Source: Candidatus Scalindua sp. SCAELEC01 (GTDB lineage Bacteria > Planctomycetota > Brocadiia > Brocadiales > Scalinduaceae). From it: DNA of 64,000 nt. The stretch lies in NCBI GenBank assembly GCA_004282745.1, contig SHMT01000001.1, positions 1 to 64,000 on the forward strand, read 5' to 3'. Position 1 is the first letter of the stretch. Every line of letters begins with the position of its first letter. The notes under the pieces are model-generated. The model had not been told where the DNA came from. It saw only the letters and a list, made by a program, of their open reading frames with translations, and searched no databases. This document shows positions 1 to 7,419 of the stretch, in pieces. The position numbers and the translations under genes were made by a program.

Positions 1-93
1 AGCTTAAAGCACTATATCAGAACCGGAAAGCCTTTGTTATTAAAAGAATTTGTAGAGGTAGAAACGCTGAAGAAGGCAGCCAAACTACTGTAA
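1..93 (+). CDS. C-terminal end of an unidentified protein (partial)
   Basis: Frame 1 is open from the first base to a TAA at 91-93, giving a 30-residue tail rich in Leu, Lys and Glu that ends KKAAKLL. The gene enters from outside the window, so its function cannot be judged. It converges on the broken minus-strand fragment that ends at 127. The frame is short enough to be open by chance. Confidence 0.35.
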   Translation, partial: SLKHYIRTGKPLLLKEFVEVETLKKAAKLL

Positions 94-126
94 TGATTAG
101 TTCAATCTGAAGACAGTTTAAACTTA

Positions 127-531
127 CTATTGATCTAAATGCTGAGGGAGAAAGAGACGGTGAGGAATCTCCTCGTCCTTTATCGCCTGGCAGGCTTTGA
201 CAAACAACATGTCTGAACCAATCGCAATTTGAGAAATTCCACAAAAAAAATGCTGTTCTCCCAACTTAAGTGTTTTGATGAGCTTTTTCAACTGTAAGAC
301 CAGCTGTTCCAACAAGGATTTAGATGATAGGAAATTGCTTTTCTGAGATTGTGTGATATTAGATAAAATGGTAACAAAATTCAAGTAGTTTTTGGAAATT
401 ACGCCTTGCATCGACCTGCTTTGGTACAAAAGTGGATGAGAAAGAGAAGCTTTGGGGATTTGAATATAAGCAACGGTGTTTTTGTGATGATTTGTCAAAA
501 AGTATACATATCTCTCCTGGTATCCCTGCAT
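127..531 (-). pseudogene. Gene fragment beside the IS91-type element, weak SLOG/TIR-associated-like tail
   Basis: This is an open frame of 134 residues. Its last third (GEQHFFCGISQIAIGSDMLF, then ACQAIKDEEIPHRLFLP) resembles the G-x(n)-AD-x-LFAEA-x(n)-LP pattern of SLOG-like nucleotide-sensing domains found in TPR and TIR-type signalling proteins. That resemblance is recalled, not computed. The ATG lies inside the left arm of the hairpin that ends the transposase, so the true 5' end appears to have been replaced by the mobile element. The frame also stops soon after the LP motif, where such domains normally continue. It is most likely a remnant and should not be given a function. Confidence 0.3.
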
Positions 532-575
532 TATGGCAAATTTTCATATTGTTCAATTTGCCATAATGCAGGGAT
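522..575. repeat. Perfect 21-bp hairpin at the transposase 3' end, candidate IS end
   Basis: Bases 522-542 and 555-575 are perfect inverted repeats around a 12-base loop. The right arm encodes the last codons of the transposase, whose TGA is at 555-553. On the minus strand the stop codon runs directly into GAAC at 554-551. IS91-family elements end in a small hairpin and insert next to GAAC or CAAG tetranucleotides at their ori end. The hairpin could therefore be the replication end of the element, or simply a transcription terminator. The choice is inference. Confidence 0.5.
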
Positions 576-1938
576 CTTCATAACCATTGCAATCATCATA
601 AAATGGTTCATAGGTTAGCTCGTTATTTTCAGGAGAGAAATACCGGTCTGGTGGGTCTCTGGAAGGTTTTTGCACCCATAGGCCAAGATGCTCAAGGATT
701 TGTTTAACTATCAAAAATTCATTAATGAAGCTGATGATTTTCATCTCTCCACCGCATTTAGGGCAACATAGCGGGTCAACTTCATATATCTTCTTGATAC
801 ACTCTCGCCATTTCTTAGATGGAATACGTGGTGGTTTATAGTCAGACACGTCTATTATTTCTATATTAACAGGTCCTTGTTCTGGTGACTCTCCTGGTTT
901 AAGAATCCCCTGTTTCTTTCGTACTCCGCGTGACTTGTTTGAATACCAGCCGTAGTAGCGGACCATTTGAAACGATTTTTCAGGTATATGCTGTGTAATG
1001 GCCGCTATAAATTCTTCAGGTGTGTAAATTTGAAAATTCCTTTTGTTTTTACCGGGTGTCATTTTCGATTGATAAATGACGGTATTGGTCTTCTCATTAT
1101 ATGTCAACTTTTCAAGAGAGAAGGTATTGCGGATAATATATTGTGAGATGGCTTCCTTTCCCTCTTCATCGTCTCTGGCGATTCTTGAACCATTGTGCAC
1201 ACTGAAGCCAGAATGCCTCCAACTCATGAGTTTGTTGATTATGTCGTCATCTATTTTGCCTTCATCCCTAAGCATCTTAAATACACTTGCACGGAAGATA
1301 TCTTCAAGAGGTTTTAAATCAACATCAGGCATGACGTAGAATGTCCCCGTTTCTCGAAAAAGTCCGTCAGAAACAATAGCGTGAATGTGTGGATGAAATT
1401 TCTCCGCGTAGTTGCCAAAGGTATGTATGGTCATAATTGCACCAGGTCTTCCATTCTCAAGGCCTACTGCATTTCGAAAGAATACCAGCAGGCTATCATA
1501 CGCACACCAGCATAACTTTGACAGGAGTTTTCTGTCGTACTTGAAGAAGAGGCGAAGCATAATCGGAATAGTGAAGACATATTGGCGATGGGGTATTGGG
1601 TAGAGTATGTTATCTCTCAGTGATTCTCCAAACTGGATAACCTTTTTTGCGTGGCAAGAAGGGCAAAACCAGCGGCTTTTGCAACTAAAGGCGAGCAGGT
1701 ATTCCTCACTACAATCATTGCATCTTATCCTGGCAAAACCATTCTTCAGATCACCACATGATAAATAGTCATGAACGACTTCACTGATAATGGAACGAAA
1801 GAAGCCGAACGGTTTCTCAAATCTTTCATCGTAGCCTTGCTCAAAGCTATCGTAATGGTCGTCCAGCATCTTCCATAGTGGAGAATCCTGTGGGTTTCTG
1901 GGATGATATATTTTATTAACGTTTGATATATCTTCCAT
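553..1938 (-). CDS. IS91-family transposase (HUH, Y2-type)
   Basis: This is a rolling-circle transposase of about 461 residues. Counting from the ATG at 1938, it has an N-terminal Cys/His zinc-binding segment (CNDC near 73-76, CPSCH near 92-96). A HUH metal-binding motif HPHIHA follows near 182-187, then a tyrosine cluster (RYYGWYSN, near 327-334) that would hold the nicking tyrosines. A C-terminal CPKCGG knuckle precedes the end. The longest frame begins at a TTG (1947), but the ATG three codons on is the simpler start. Length and motif order match intact IS91-type enzymes, and no frameshift is seen. The downstream end is the hairpin at 522-575. The other end of the element was not located. 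Confidence 0.88.
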   Translation of the reverse strand: MEDISNVNKIYHPRNPQDSPLWKMLDDHYDSFEQGYDERFEKPFGFFRSIISEVVHDYLSCGDLKNGFARIRCNDCSEEYLLAFSCKSRWFCPSCHAKKVIQFGESLRDNILYPIPHRQYVFTIPIMLRLFFKYDRKLLSKLCWCAYDSLLVFFRNAVGLENGRPGAIMTIHTFGNYAEKFHPHIHAIVSDGLFRETGTFYVMPDVDLKPLEDIFRASVFKMLRDEGKIDDDIINKLMSWRHSGFSVHNGSRIARDDEEGKEAISQYIIRNTFSLEKLTYNEKTNTVIYQSKMTPGKNKRNFQIYTPEEFIAAITQHIPEKSFQMVRYYGWYSNKSRGVRKKQGILKPGESPEQGPVNIEIIDVSDYKPPRIPSKKWRECIKKIYEVDPLCCPKCGGEMKIISFINEFLIVKQILEHLGLWVQKPSRDPPDRYFSPENNELTYEPFYDDCNGYEDPCIMAN

Positions 1939-2118
1939 AGTTAGCAAAAAAATATTTCTCTAAACTTAAATTACTACCAAACTTAATTTTCGTAGTGTTA
2001 TCTGGAACATAACGAGAGTAACTTACATATTTATCTATTTGGCTTCTCTATTTTGTGGAAACCAAACCTATTAGTGGTAACATTAGAAGTGTTTGATATA
2101 TCTGACAGTGAAATTGTG

Positions 2119-2147
2119 TTGATGTCAAGCAGAAAGTAAGATATAAT
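2119..2147 (+). promoter_or_regulatory. Sigma-70-like promoter of the S24 repressor, predicting a leaderless mRNA
   Basis: TTGATG at 2119-2124 and TATAAT at 2142-2147 are separated by 17 bp. Transcription would start at about 2154, next to the ATG at 2155, leaving no room for a ribosome binding site. Leaderless repressor mRNA is known from lambda cI transcribed from pRM. The call rests on the sequence match only. Confidence 0.5.
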
Positions 2148-2154
2148 TTACAAC

Positions 2155-2778
2155 ATGGAAAAAATTGGCAGGTTCATGAAAGAGAAGAGAGGGTCGAGAG
2201 GTTTATCCTTAAGAGAAGCGTCCAGGCTCTCAGGTGTTTCGCATACACATATAAGGGATATAGAAGACGGCAGGAGTATCCCCTCTTTCGCCATGGTCAT
2301 GAGGTTTCTCAAGGCATATACGGTTGATATGCAAGATTTCCTGAGAGAGACTGGATATTTGCCAGCTAGTATTGAACCGGCACATATGGACGAGGTAAAA
2401 AGTGTACCTGTAATTTCATGGACACAGGCCGGTAATTGGCAGGAGATATGTGATACTTCTCAGGAAGATGACTATGAAGAATACGTTAAAACTGATACAA
2501 AGGGGACATTTGCACTCAGGGTAAGGGGAGATAGCATGGAACCAGAATTCCACGATGGAGATATCATAGTTATTAATCCTTTCTTGAAACAAGAACATAA
2601 TGATTACATAGTTGTTTGTAATGAGGAGGGTGAAGCGACTTTCAAACAACTCAAGAAGTATGGAAAAACACGAGTCTTACATCCACTCAACCCTAAATAT
2701 GATGATATTGAGCTCAGCAAAGACATTGAGTATCTAATAGTGGGGGTAGTATCTGAGAAAAAGAAGAGGTACAGATAA
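2155..2778 (+). CDS. LexA/CI-like self-cleaving transcriptional repressor (XRE HTH + peptidase S24)
   Basis: This 207-residue two-domain repressor has a helix-turn-helix of the XRE/HTH_3 type at about residues 5-62 (LSLREASRLSGVSHTHIRDI). A LexA-like S24 domain spans about 85-203. The catalytic serine is Ser127 in GDSMEP and the general-base lysine is Lys164 in ATFKQLKK. A candidate cleavage bond is Ala92-Gly93 (TQAGNW), at the usual place between the domains. The family is cleaved when RecA is activated by DNA damage, or is regulated as a prophage repressor. A strong promoter predicts a leaderless transcript. No phage genes are nearby. The neighbours are an IS91-type transposase and an orphan zinc-finger antitoxin-like gene, so its target operon is unknown. 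Confidence 0.88.
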   Translation: MEKIGRFMKEKRGSRGLSLREASRLSGVSHTHIRDIEDGRSIPSFAMVMRFLKAYTVDMQDFLRETGYLPASIEPAHMDEVKSVPVISWTQAGNWQEICDTSQEDDYEEYVKTDTKGTFALRVRGDSMEPEFHDGDIIVINPFLKQEHNDYIVVCNEEGEATFKQLKKYGKTRVLHPLNPKYDDIELSKDIEYLIVGVVSEKKKRYR

Positions 2779-2921
2779 GATAGTATTTCCTTGTCAAAAG
2801 AGTATTCTTAGAACAACATAACACTTCTACAACTGTATCTATTCAGCGTAATCTAGTAACACACCCCTAAATCCCCTCTTATTAGAGGGGACTAAAGACT
2901 CACTTTTGGCGTTCGGCTGGG

Positions 2922-3185
2922 TTAATTGTTAGATGATTGGATTTCACTGTATTGCTCTACAGGGATAATTAATTCTTTTTTTACTTTTTTCCCATGGGAG
3001 TGAATAGAAATAAATTCATTTTCAATTTGTTTTAATACACTTCCTTTAAAATACTGTTCTCCACAATATTCACATTGTTCACATGGAACATCATTAACTA
3101 CAAGGAAATTATCATAATGTTTATAAGTATATTGAACTTGAGTATTTTTGAGATTTTTATTTCCACAAAAATGACAAACTTTCAT
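2922..3185 (-). CDS. YgiT-type zinc-finger protein, MqsA antitoxin N-domain-like
   Basis: This 87-residue protein has CHFC at residues 4-7 and a second cluster CEQCEYC at 35-41. That is the four-cysteine zinc site of the YgiT/MqsA N-terminal domain, followed by a charged tail. It lacks the HTH domain of full-length MqsA. Such single-domain proteins usually pair with a DUF4258 or MqsR-type toxin. No toxin gene is visible upstream, where the family A repeat and recN follow, so this looks like an orphan or the survivor of a broken pair. On the minus strand AGGAG lies about 12 bases before the ATG. Confidence 0.65.
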   Translation of the reverse strand: MKVCHFCGNKNLKNTQVQYTYKHYDNFLVVNDVPCEQCEYCGEQYFKGSVLKQIENEFISIHSHGKKVKKELIIPVEQYSEIQSSNN

Positions 3186-3286
3186 GCTACATTAACTCCT
3201 TTCATAAGGATTTTTAAATTTCGGAGGAGTTGGAATATACACAGTTATAATTGATAAGCATTCTTCTTCTGGTTAAATTCTAACTG

Positions 3287-3414
3287 TCTGGTTGAACGAA
3301 AACTACTCAGATACAAGGCGCGTAATAATTTCTGAACCGGAGCGTACTCAAGTACGTGAGGATTGAGAAATTATTACAGCAACGCCGTAGATGGGTAGTT
3401 TTCGTTCAACCAGA
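3287..3414. repeat. Family A palindromic repeat, copy A1 (at recN 3' end)
   Basis: The terminal 20 bp (3287-3306 and 3395-3414) are perfect inverted repeats reading TCTGGTTGAACGAAAACTAC. The interior is also self-complementary (GGCGCGTAATAATTTCT against AGAAATTATTACAGCAACGCC) around a GTACTCAAGTAC centre. On the minus strand the outer arm supplies the last two sense codons and the TGA of recN. Confidence 0.85.
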
Positions 3415-5109
3415 TTGGAACTTTTTGGCGTCGGCCATCATCTCCCTCGCCTGCTTCCTCGTCACATCACTCTTCTCATCACCCCTGATCATCTCCGCAA
3501 TCTCCTCAATGCGTGATTTTGGAGAGAGCGCTTCGATTTTTATCTTTGTACTGTTTTTCCCTGTCGATTTGTTTACCATCATATGCTGGTCCGCATAGCT
3601 TGCGATCTGGGGGAGGTGGGTAATGCAGATGACCTGGTGGGTCTGTGAAACGAGTTTTAATTTTTCTCCGATGGTTTTCCCCATTCTGCCTCCAATATTT
3701 GCATCGATCTCATCAAATACCAGTACGGGAGTTCTGTCTGCCATGGCTAGATGCCTCTTCAGGGCCAGCATAATCCGGGAGGTTTCTCCGCCCGAGGCAA
3801 TTTTCCTGAGAGGCTTCACCTCCTCGCCAGGTCCGGAAGAGAACATGAATTCAACTCGATCAAATCCGGAACTACTCGCCTCTTCCAGCTTGAGTTGGTT
3901 GTGATCTGTTGCCTCAATGGTCGTGATGGCAATTTCAAACTTTCCATTCCGGATGCCGAGGTCGGACAGCTCTTTTTTGATCAGTGAAGAGAGCCGTGTG
4001 CCCGCCTTTTTCCTCAGTTGGCTCAATTCCTTGCCGCAAACGGTGACCGATTCTCTTAACTTCACTAGCTCCTTTTCACTGCTACTGAGGTTTTCGTTTT
4101 CCTCTAAAAGCTGTTCAAGCTTTTTTTCTGATTGCTGACTGTATAAGAGTATCTCCTCAATGGTTGCCCCATATTTATTTGTAAGGTGCCGGATGGTCTC
4201 GATACGCTCCTCTATCTCTCGTAACCGTTCGGGGTTGTATTCATATTTTTCGCTGTCAGCCCGTAATATATTTGCAGCATCTTCCAGTTGATAGATGGTC
4301 TGGTTACACGCTTCCAGGGGTTTTTCAAATCCCTTGTCAATCTCCCTGGCTTTAGCCAATTCGTCCGTAACTTCCCTTAATCTTTCGACTATTGAATCAT
4401 CAGACTCGTACAGACTGCTGAGGCAGTGTGCTAGTGTGCTCTGTATCTTCTCAGTGTTAACGAGAATGGTGCGCTCGTCTGAAAGGCTGCTGAGTTCATC
4501 TGGTTTGAGATCGGCATTCTCTATCTCTTCAATCTCAAACTGGTAGAGGTTGATCTGTCTCTTTCTCTCCTCTTGATGCTCTTTCAGGGAAGAGAGGTGT
4601 CTCTCCTTCTCTCTTGCCTGGGAGTAAAGTTCGGCAAATTTTGTACGGTGAGCGGATGATTTTCCAAAGGTGTCGAGAATGGCGAGTTGATTGTGTGGGT
4701 TTGTGAGTGTCTCGTGCTCCTGTTGCCCATGGATATTTACCAGGAGTTCGCCGATTTCCCGTAAGAGGGATACCGTAATGGGTTGGTTGTTAAGCGTGCA
4801 CCTGTTACGTCCCTTCTGATCCAGACGTCGCTGCATGATGATCTCATCATCCATAATATCGACATGTTTCTGAATCTCTTCCCGGATATGTCCGTTTTCA
4901 ATGAGAAATACACCACTCACGGTAGCCTCCTTCTTATCCGTCTTGACCACATCATTTGAAGTCCTGCTTCCCAGAAGGAAATTGAGCGCCCCGATGATCA
5001 ATGATTTCCCCACACCCGTTGTTCCGGTTACGATATTGAGGCCTTTGTCAAATTGGACCGTAATGGAGTCGATGAGGGCAAAGTTGGATATGTATAGTTC
5101 GCTTAGCAT
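3406..5109 (-). CDS. recN: DNA repair protein RecN (SMC-like ATPase)
   Basis: RecN is a cytosolic SMC-like ATPase that helps RecA-dependent double-strand break repair. The N-terminal head holds FALID and a Walker A GTTGVGKS at about residues 29-36. The usual GETGAGKS is changed at two positions. A long coiled-coil region follows, then the ABC signature ASGGETSR and Walker B VLVFDEID. I chose the ATG at 5109, which gives 567 residues, the normal family length; the open frame begins 24 codons earlier at a TTG. The last residues and the stop come from the inserted family A repeat, so the native C-terminus may have been slightly altered. Confidence 0.95.
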   Translation of the reverse strand: MLSELYISNFALIDSITVQFDKGLNIVTGTTGVGKSLIIGALNFLLGSRTSNDVVKTDKKEATVSGVFLIENGHIREEIQKHVDIMDDEIIMQRRLDQKGRNRCTLNNQPITVSLLREIGELLVNIHGQQEHETLTNPHNQLAILDTFGKSSAHRTKFAELYSQAREKERHLSSLKEHQEERKRQINLYQFEIEEIENADLKPDELSSLSDERTILVNTEKIQSTLAHCLSSLYESDDSIVERLREVTDELAKAREIDKGFEKPLEACNQTIYQLEDAANILRADSEKYEYNPERLREIEERIETIRHLTNKYGATIEEILLYSQQSEKKLEQLLEENENLSSSEKELVKLRESVTVCGKELSQLRKKAGTRLSSLIKKELSDLGIRNGKFEIAITTIEATDHNQLKLEEASSSGFDRVEFMFSSGPGEEVKPLRKIASGGETSRIMLALKRHLAMADRTPVLVFDEIDANIGGRMGKTIGEKLKLVSQTHQVICITHLPQIASYADQHMMVNKSTGKNSTKIKIEALSPKSRIEEIAEMIRGDEKSDVTRKQAREMMADAKKFQSG

Positions 5110-5454
5110 ATAGTTCGTCCAACCACTATGGAATAGATTGGAAGCCAGAATAAACCGCAAATGTCTTCCCGTTTGCGTCAATCGAGAGGGGGCTTTGTGA
5201 TTCGTGTAAGTTGTATTAATAAATTAAATGTATAGGAAATTCAATGTGACCTAAAATTGACGGTGGGTAAACCTCCCCCAAATAATCTTGAAAAGTTAAA
5301 AGTGCCTAAAGTTTAAAGTGAGCTAGAGTTGTGGAAAATTTCTTCAACTTTAGGCACTTTAGCTCACTTAAGGCACTTCAAACTTGTTTATTTAAACTTC
5401 ATTTCTTATCAGATATTGTAAAGTAAAAAGATTTTGTCAAAGGTATACCTTTTA
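5110..5454. other. Intergenic region with a 15-bp hairpin between the HAO-like gene and recN
   Basis: Bases 5299-5313 and 5346-5360 are perfect inverted repeats (AAAGTGCCTAAAGTT). A second overlapping pair is built from GTGAGCTA and TAGCTCAC. The region is downstream of the minus-strand cytochrome gene and upstream of recN, so the hairpins may end cytochrome transcription. There is no long T-run on the minus strand, so an intrinsic terminator is not proven. No gene is seen. Confidence 0.5.
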
Positions 5455-7023
5455 TTACTCATTGTCGTTCTTTCTCTTCCATCCTAACAGTAGATCTGTG
5501 TATTCTCCCTGCTTCCAGAATTCGTATGCATGGTGCGTTATGCCCAGTTTCTTTTCAATCTCTGCAAAACGCCTGAGTTTGCTCGCTTCGTCCTTTATCT
5601 GGACGAGCCATCGGTCCTGCGCCCATTCCCAGTAACCATAGACAGGACTGTAATAGGCATTGTGTGATTTGGCCTTAAAGATACCGTCAACGATATCAAC
5701 CAGCATCTCGTAAGTCAATCTCTCGACATTGGAGACATTATATTTTCTCATCTCCCCCTTTCCCGGTAACAGACTGAAGATGTTGTGGCCGGTAGAATCG
5801 GGGGCAAGGTCGATGGGCATGGGGTCTATCAGCTTTTCACTGTAGAGGTCCATGACAATGGCCATTGCCTCTCGGTATTTGGCAAAGCTCAGCTTAATGC
5901 CTTCGTCCATTGCCTCTAGCTGGTCCTGTGCAAATCGGGGTGAATGGCACCCCTTGCAGACCGTAATCCAGGCATTCCTTTTTTCCTTGTATTGCTTGGC
6001 CCCTCTATCTACGAGAGAGGTACCCATGTAGGTGTAAACGGTTGAAGTGTTGATAACATTATGATCTCCTTCAGGCATATGGCAGTACGCGCACGTTGGG
6101 ACGGGGTAGTTTTTTGCATTGAGCGGCCTTGTCCAATCCCATGTTTGGCCCTCTCCCTGATAGATCATACCGTGATACGATTGCAGGTACATCTCATATT
6201 CGTACTGCTCGGGGCCTGAATGGCATACGGCACAACTTGTTGGTTTCCGGGCCTCAGCGGTGGAGAATCTATGTCGCGTATGGCAGCCATCACATCTGTT
6301 CTCAACCGCGTGACAACCGAGACAGGCAACCGTCTCTTCCGCAGGTTTTTCTATCTGACATCCCAGCTCTATCAATTCATAATGGTAAGCGTGTGCGTGA
6401 GATCCTTGACCTCCCTCTCTGTGTCCCTTTAGCTGCTTTTCATGACATTCACCACAAAGATTGTATGACGGCATCGTGAGCTTTTTGTGGTTCTTTCCAT
6501 GGCATCTGTCACATCCGACAACCTCGCTTCCACTGGACGGTGTTCCGTGTTTACTCTCTCTCCATTGCGTAACAATTCCGGGGCTCTCTACCATATGGCA
6601 GTTTAGACACTGCTTATTGGTGAACTCTCCCTCAACCGTACTGCCCGGATGGAAGGCTTCGTTGTTGTAATAATAGGTGGGGTCGTACCATCGTATTACT
6701 GGCAAGAAATTGTAGAGGTGTCCAAATTTTCCTTTGCCGGGAAAGAGGTTTTTCGGGCCGGTGTAGTAGCTTGAAAGTCCACCTGCGTGATATACGTCGC
6801 CTGAATCATCAGGGCCTACCCTTTCTCCCAATAGGGTTGCCATGTTCTGACGGAATTTCGAATTTTCCACTATGCTTATTTGTGTGGAGGTCTTCTTGAC
6901 CGCAGGCTTTTCCAGTGGCTGGAGATACCCGATCTCTTCTCCAAAAGAGTGTGTTGAAAATGAAAAGAATATGCACAGGAGAAGAGCGGTAAACAAGAAA
7001 TGTTTTCTTCGACGCTGTTTCAT
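5455..7023 (-). CDS. Octahaem c-type cytochrome, hydroxylamine oxidoreductase (HAO)-like
   Basis: This is a secreted multihaem protein with eight CxxCH sites: CLNCH, CDRCH, CGECH, CLGCH, CDGCH, CAVCH, CAYCH and CKGCH, from about residue 139 to 360. A Sec signal peptide (MKQRRRKHFLFTALLLCIFF) precedes a mature part of about 490 residues. Number, spacing and length fit the HAO family, which oxidises hydroxylamine or hydrazine, or in some anammox paralogs reduces nitrite, in the periplasm-like or anammoxosome space. The C-terminal third is rich in Tyr, but whether the cross-linking catalytic tyrosine of oxidative HAOs is present cannot be decided without alignment. I chose the ATG at 7023 because GGAG lies 6 bases upstream; an in-frame ATG at 7035 has no such site. 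The next upstream gene is the NnrS-like fusion. Confidence 0.88.
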   Translation of the reverse strand: MKQRRRKHFLFTALLLCIFFSFSTHSFGEEIGYLQPLEKPAVKKTSTQISIVENSKFRQNMATLLGERVGPDDSGDVYHAGGLSSYYTGPKNLFPGKGKFGHLYNFLPVIRWYDPTYYYNNEAFHPGSTVEGEFTNKQCLNCHMVESPGIVTQWRESKHGTPSSGSEVVGCDRCHGKNHKKLTMPSYNLCGECHEKQLKGHREGGQGSHAHAYHYELIELGCQIEKPAEETVACLGCHAVENRCDGCHTRHRFSTAEARKPTSCAVCHSGPEQYEYEMYLQSYHGMIYQGEGQTWDWTRPLNAKNYPVPTCAYCHMPEGDHNVINTSTVYTYMGTSLVDRGAKQYKEKRNAWITVCKGCHSPRFAQDQLEAMDEGIKLSFAKYREAMAIVMDLYSEKLIDPMPIDLAPDSTGHNIFSLLPGKGEMRKYNVSNVERLTYEMLVDIVDGIFKAKSHNAYYSPVYGYWEWAQDRWLVQIKDEASKLRRFAEIEKKLGITHHAYEFWKQGEYTDLLLGWKRKNDNE

Positions 7024-7087
7024 AGAAATCTCCATTTTACCGTTCGACTATGATATTCGTTACCTTCCGTTTATCATTTCATAAATT

Positions 7088-7122
7088 GGAATTTGTAATT
7101 TGTTTGTAGTTTGTGATTTGTA
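7088..7122. repeat. AT-rich dispersed repeat (family D)
   Basis: The motif GGAATTTGTAATTTGTTTGT followed by AGTTTGTGATTTGTAT recurs in similar form near 18206-18252, beside cbiB. It abuts copy B1 of family B. Confidence 0.45.
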
Positions 7123-7302
7123 TACCCATCACAAATTGGTTTTAGGTTTTCAGAACCCGATTTCATATGAAATTTAGACTTTTCTCAATCACAAAATCCT
7201 CGACTTAGCATTACTAAGCCTCCGGTTTTGTTCAATCGAAAAATCAAAATTTCAAGTAAACTCCGGCCCAGAAATTCCTAAAACCATTTTGCAATAGGTA
7301 TA
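7121..7302. repeat. Family B inverted repeat, copy B1
   Basis: The left end TATACCCATCACAAATTGGT and the right end ACCATTTTGCAATAGGTATA are imperfect inverted repeats. The interior includes a segment absent from short copies such as B2, making this a long form of about 180 bp. It lies between the HAO-like gene and the NnrS fusion, within the 384-base gap that separates them. Confidence 0.75.
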
Positions 7303-7419
7303 ATTTAACGCACAGAGTTTTCAATATTTGATATACCTCGATTCCCAGTCCTAATATGCGGCACTGGCGGGCGCTCAATGGGACAATCATTCCGAGCAGA
7401 GTCGAGAAATCTCAATAGT

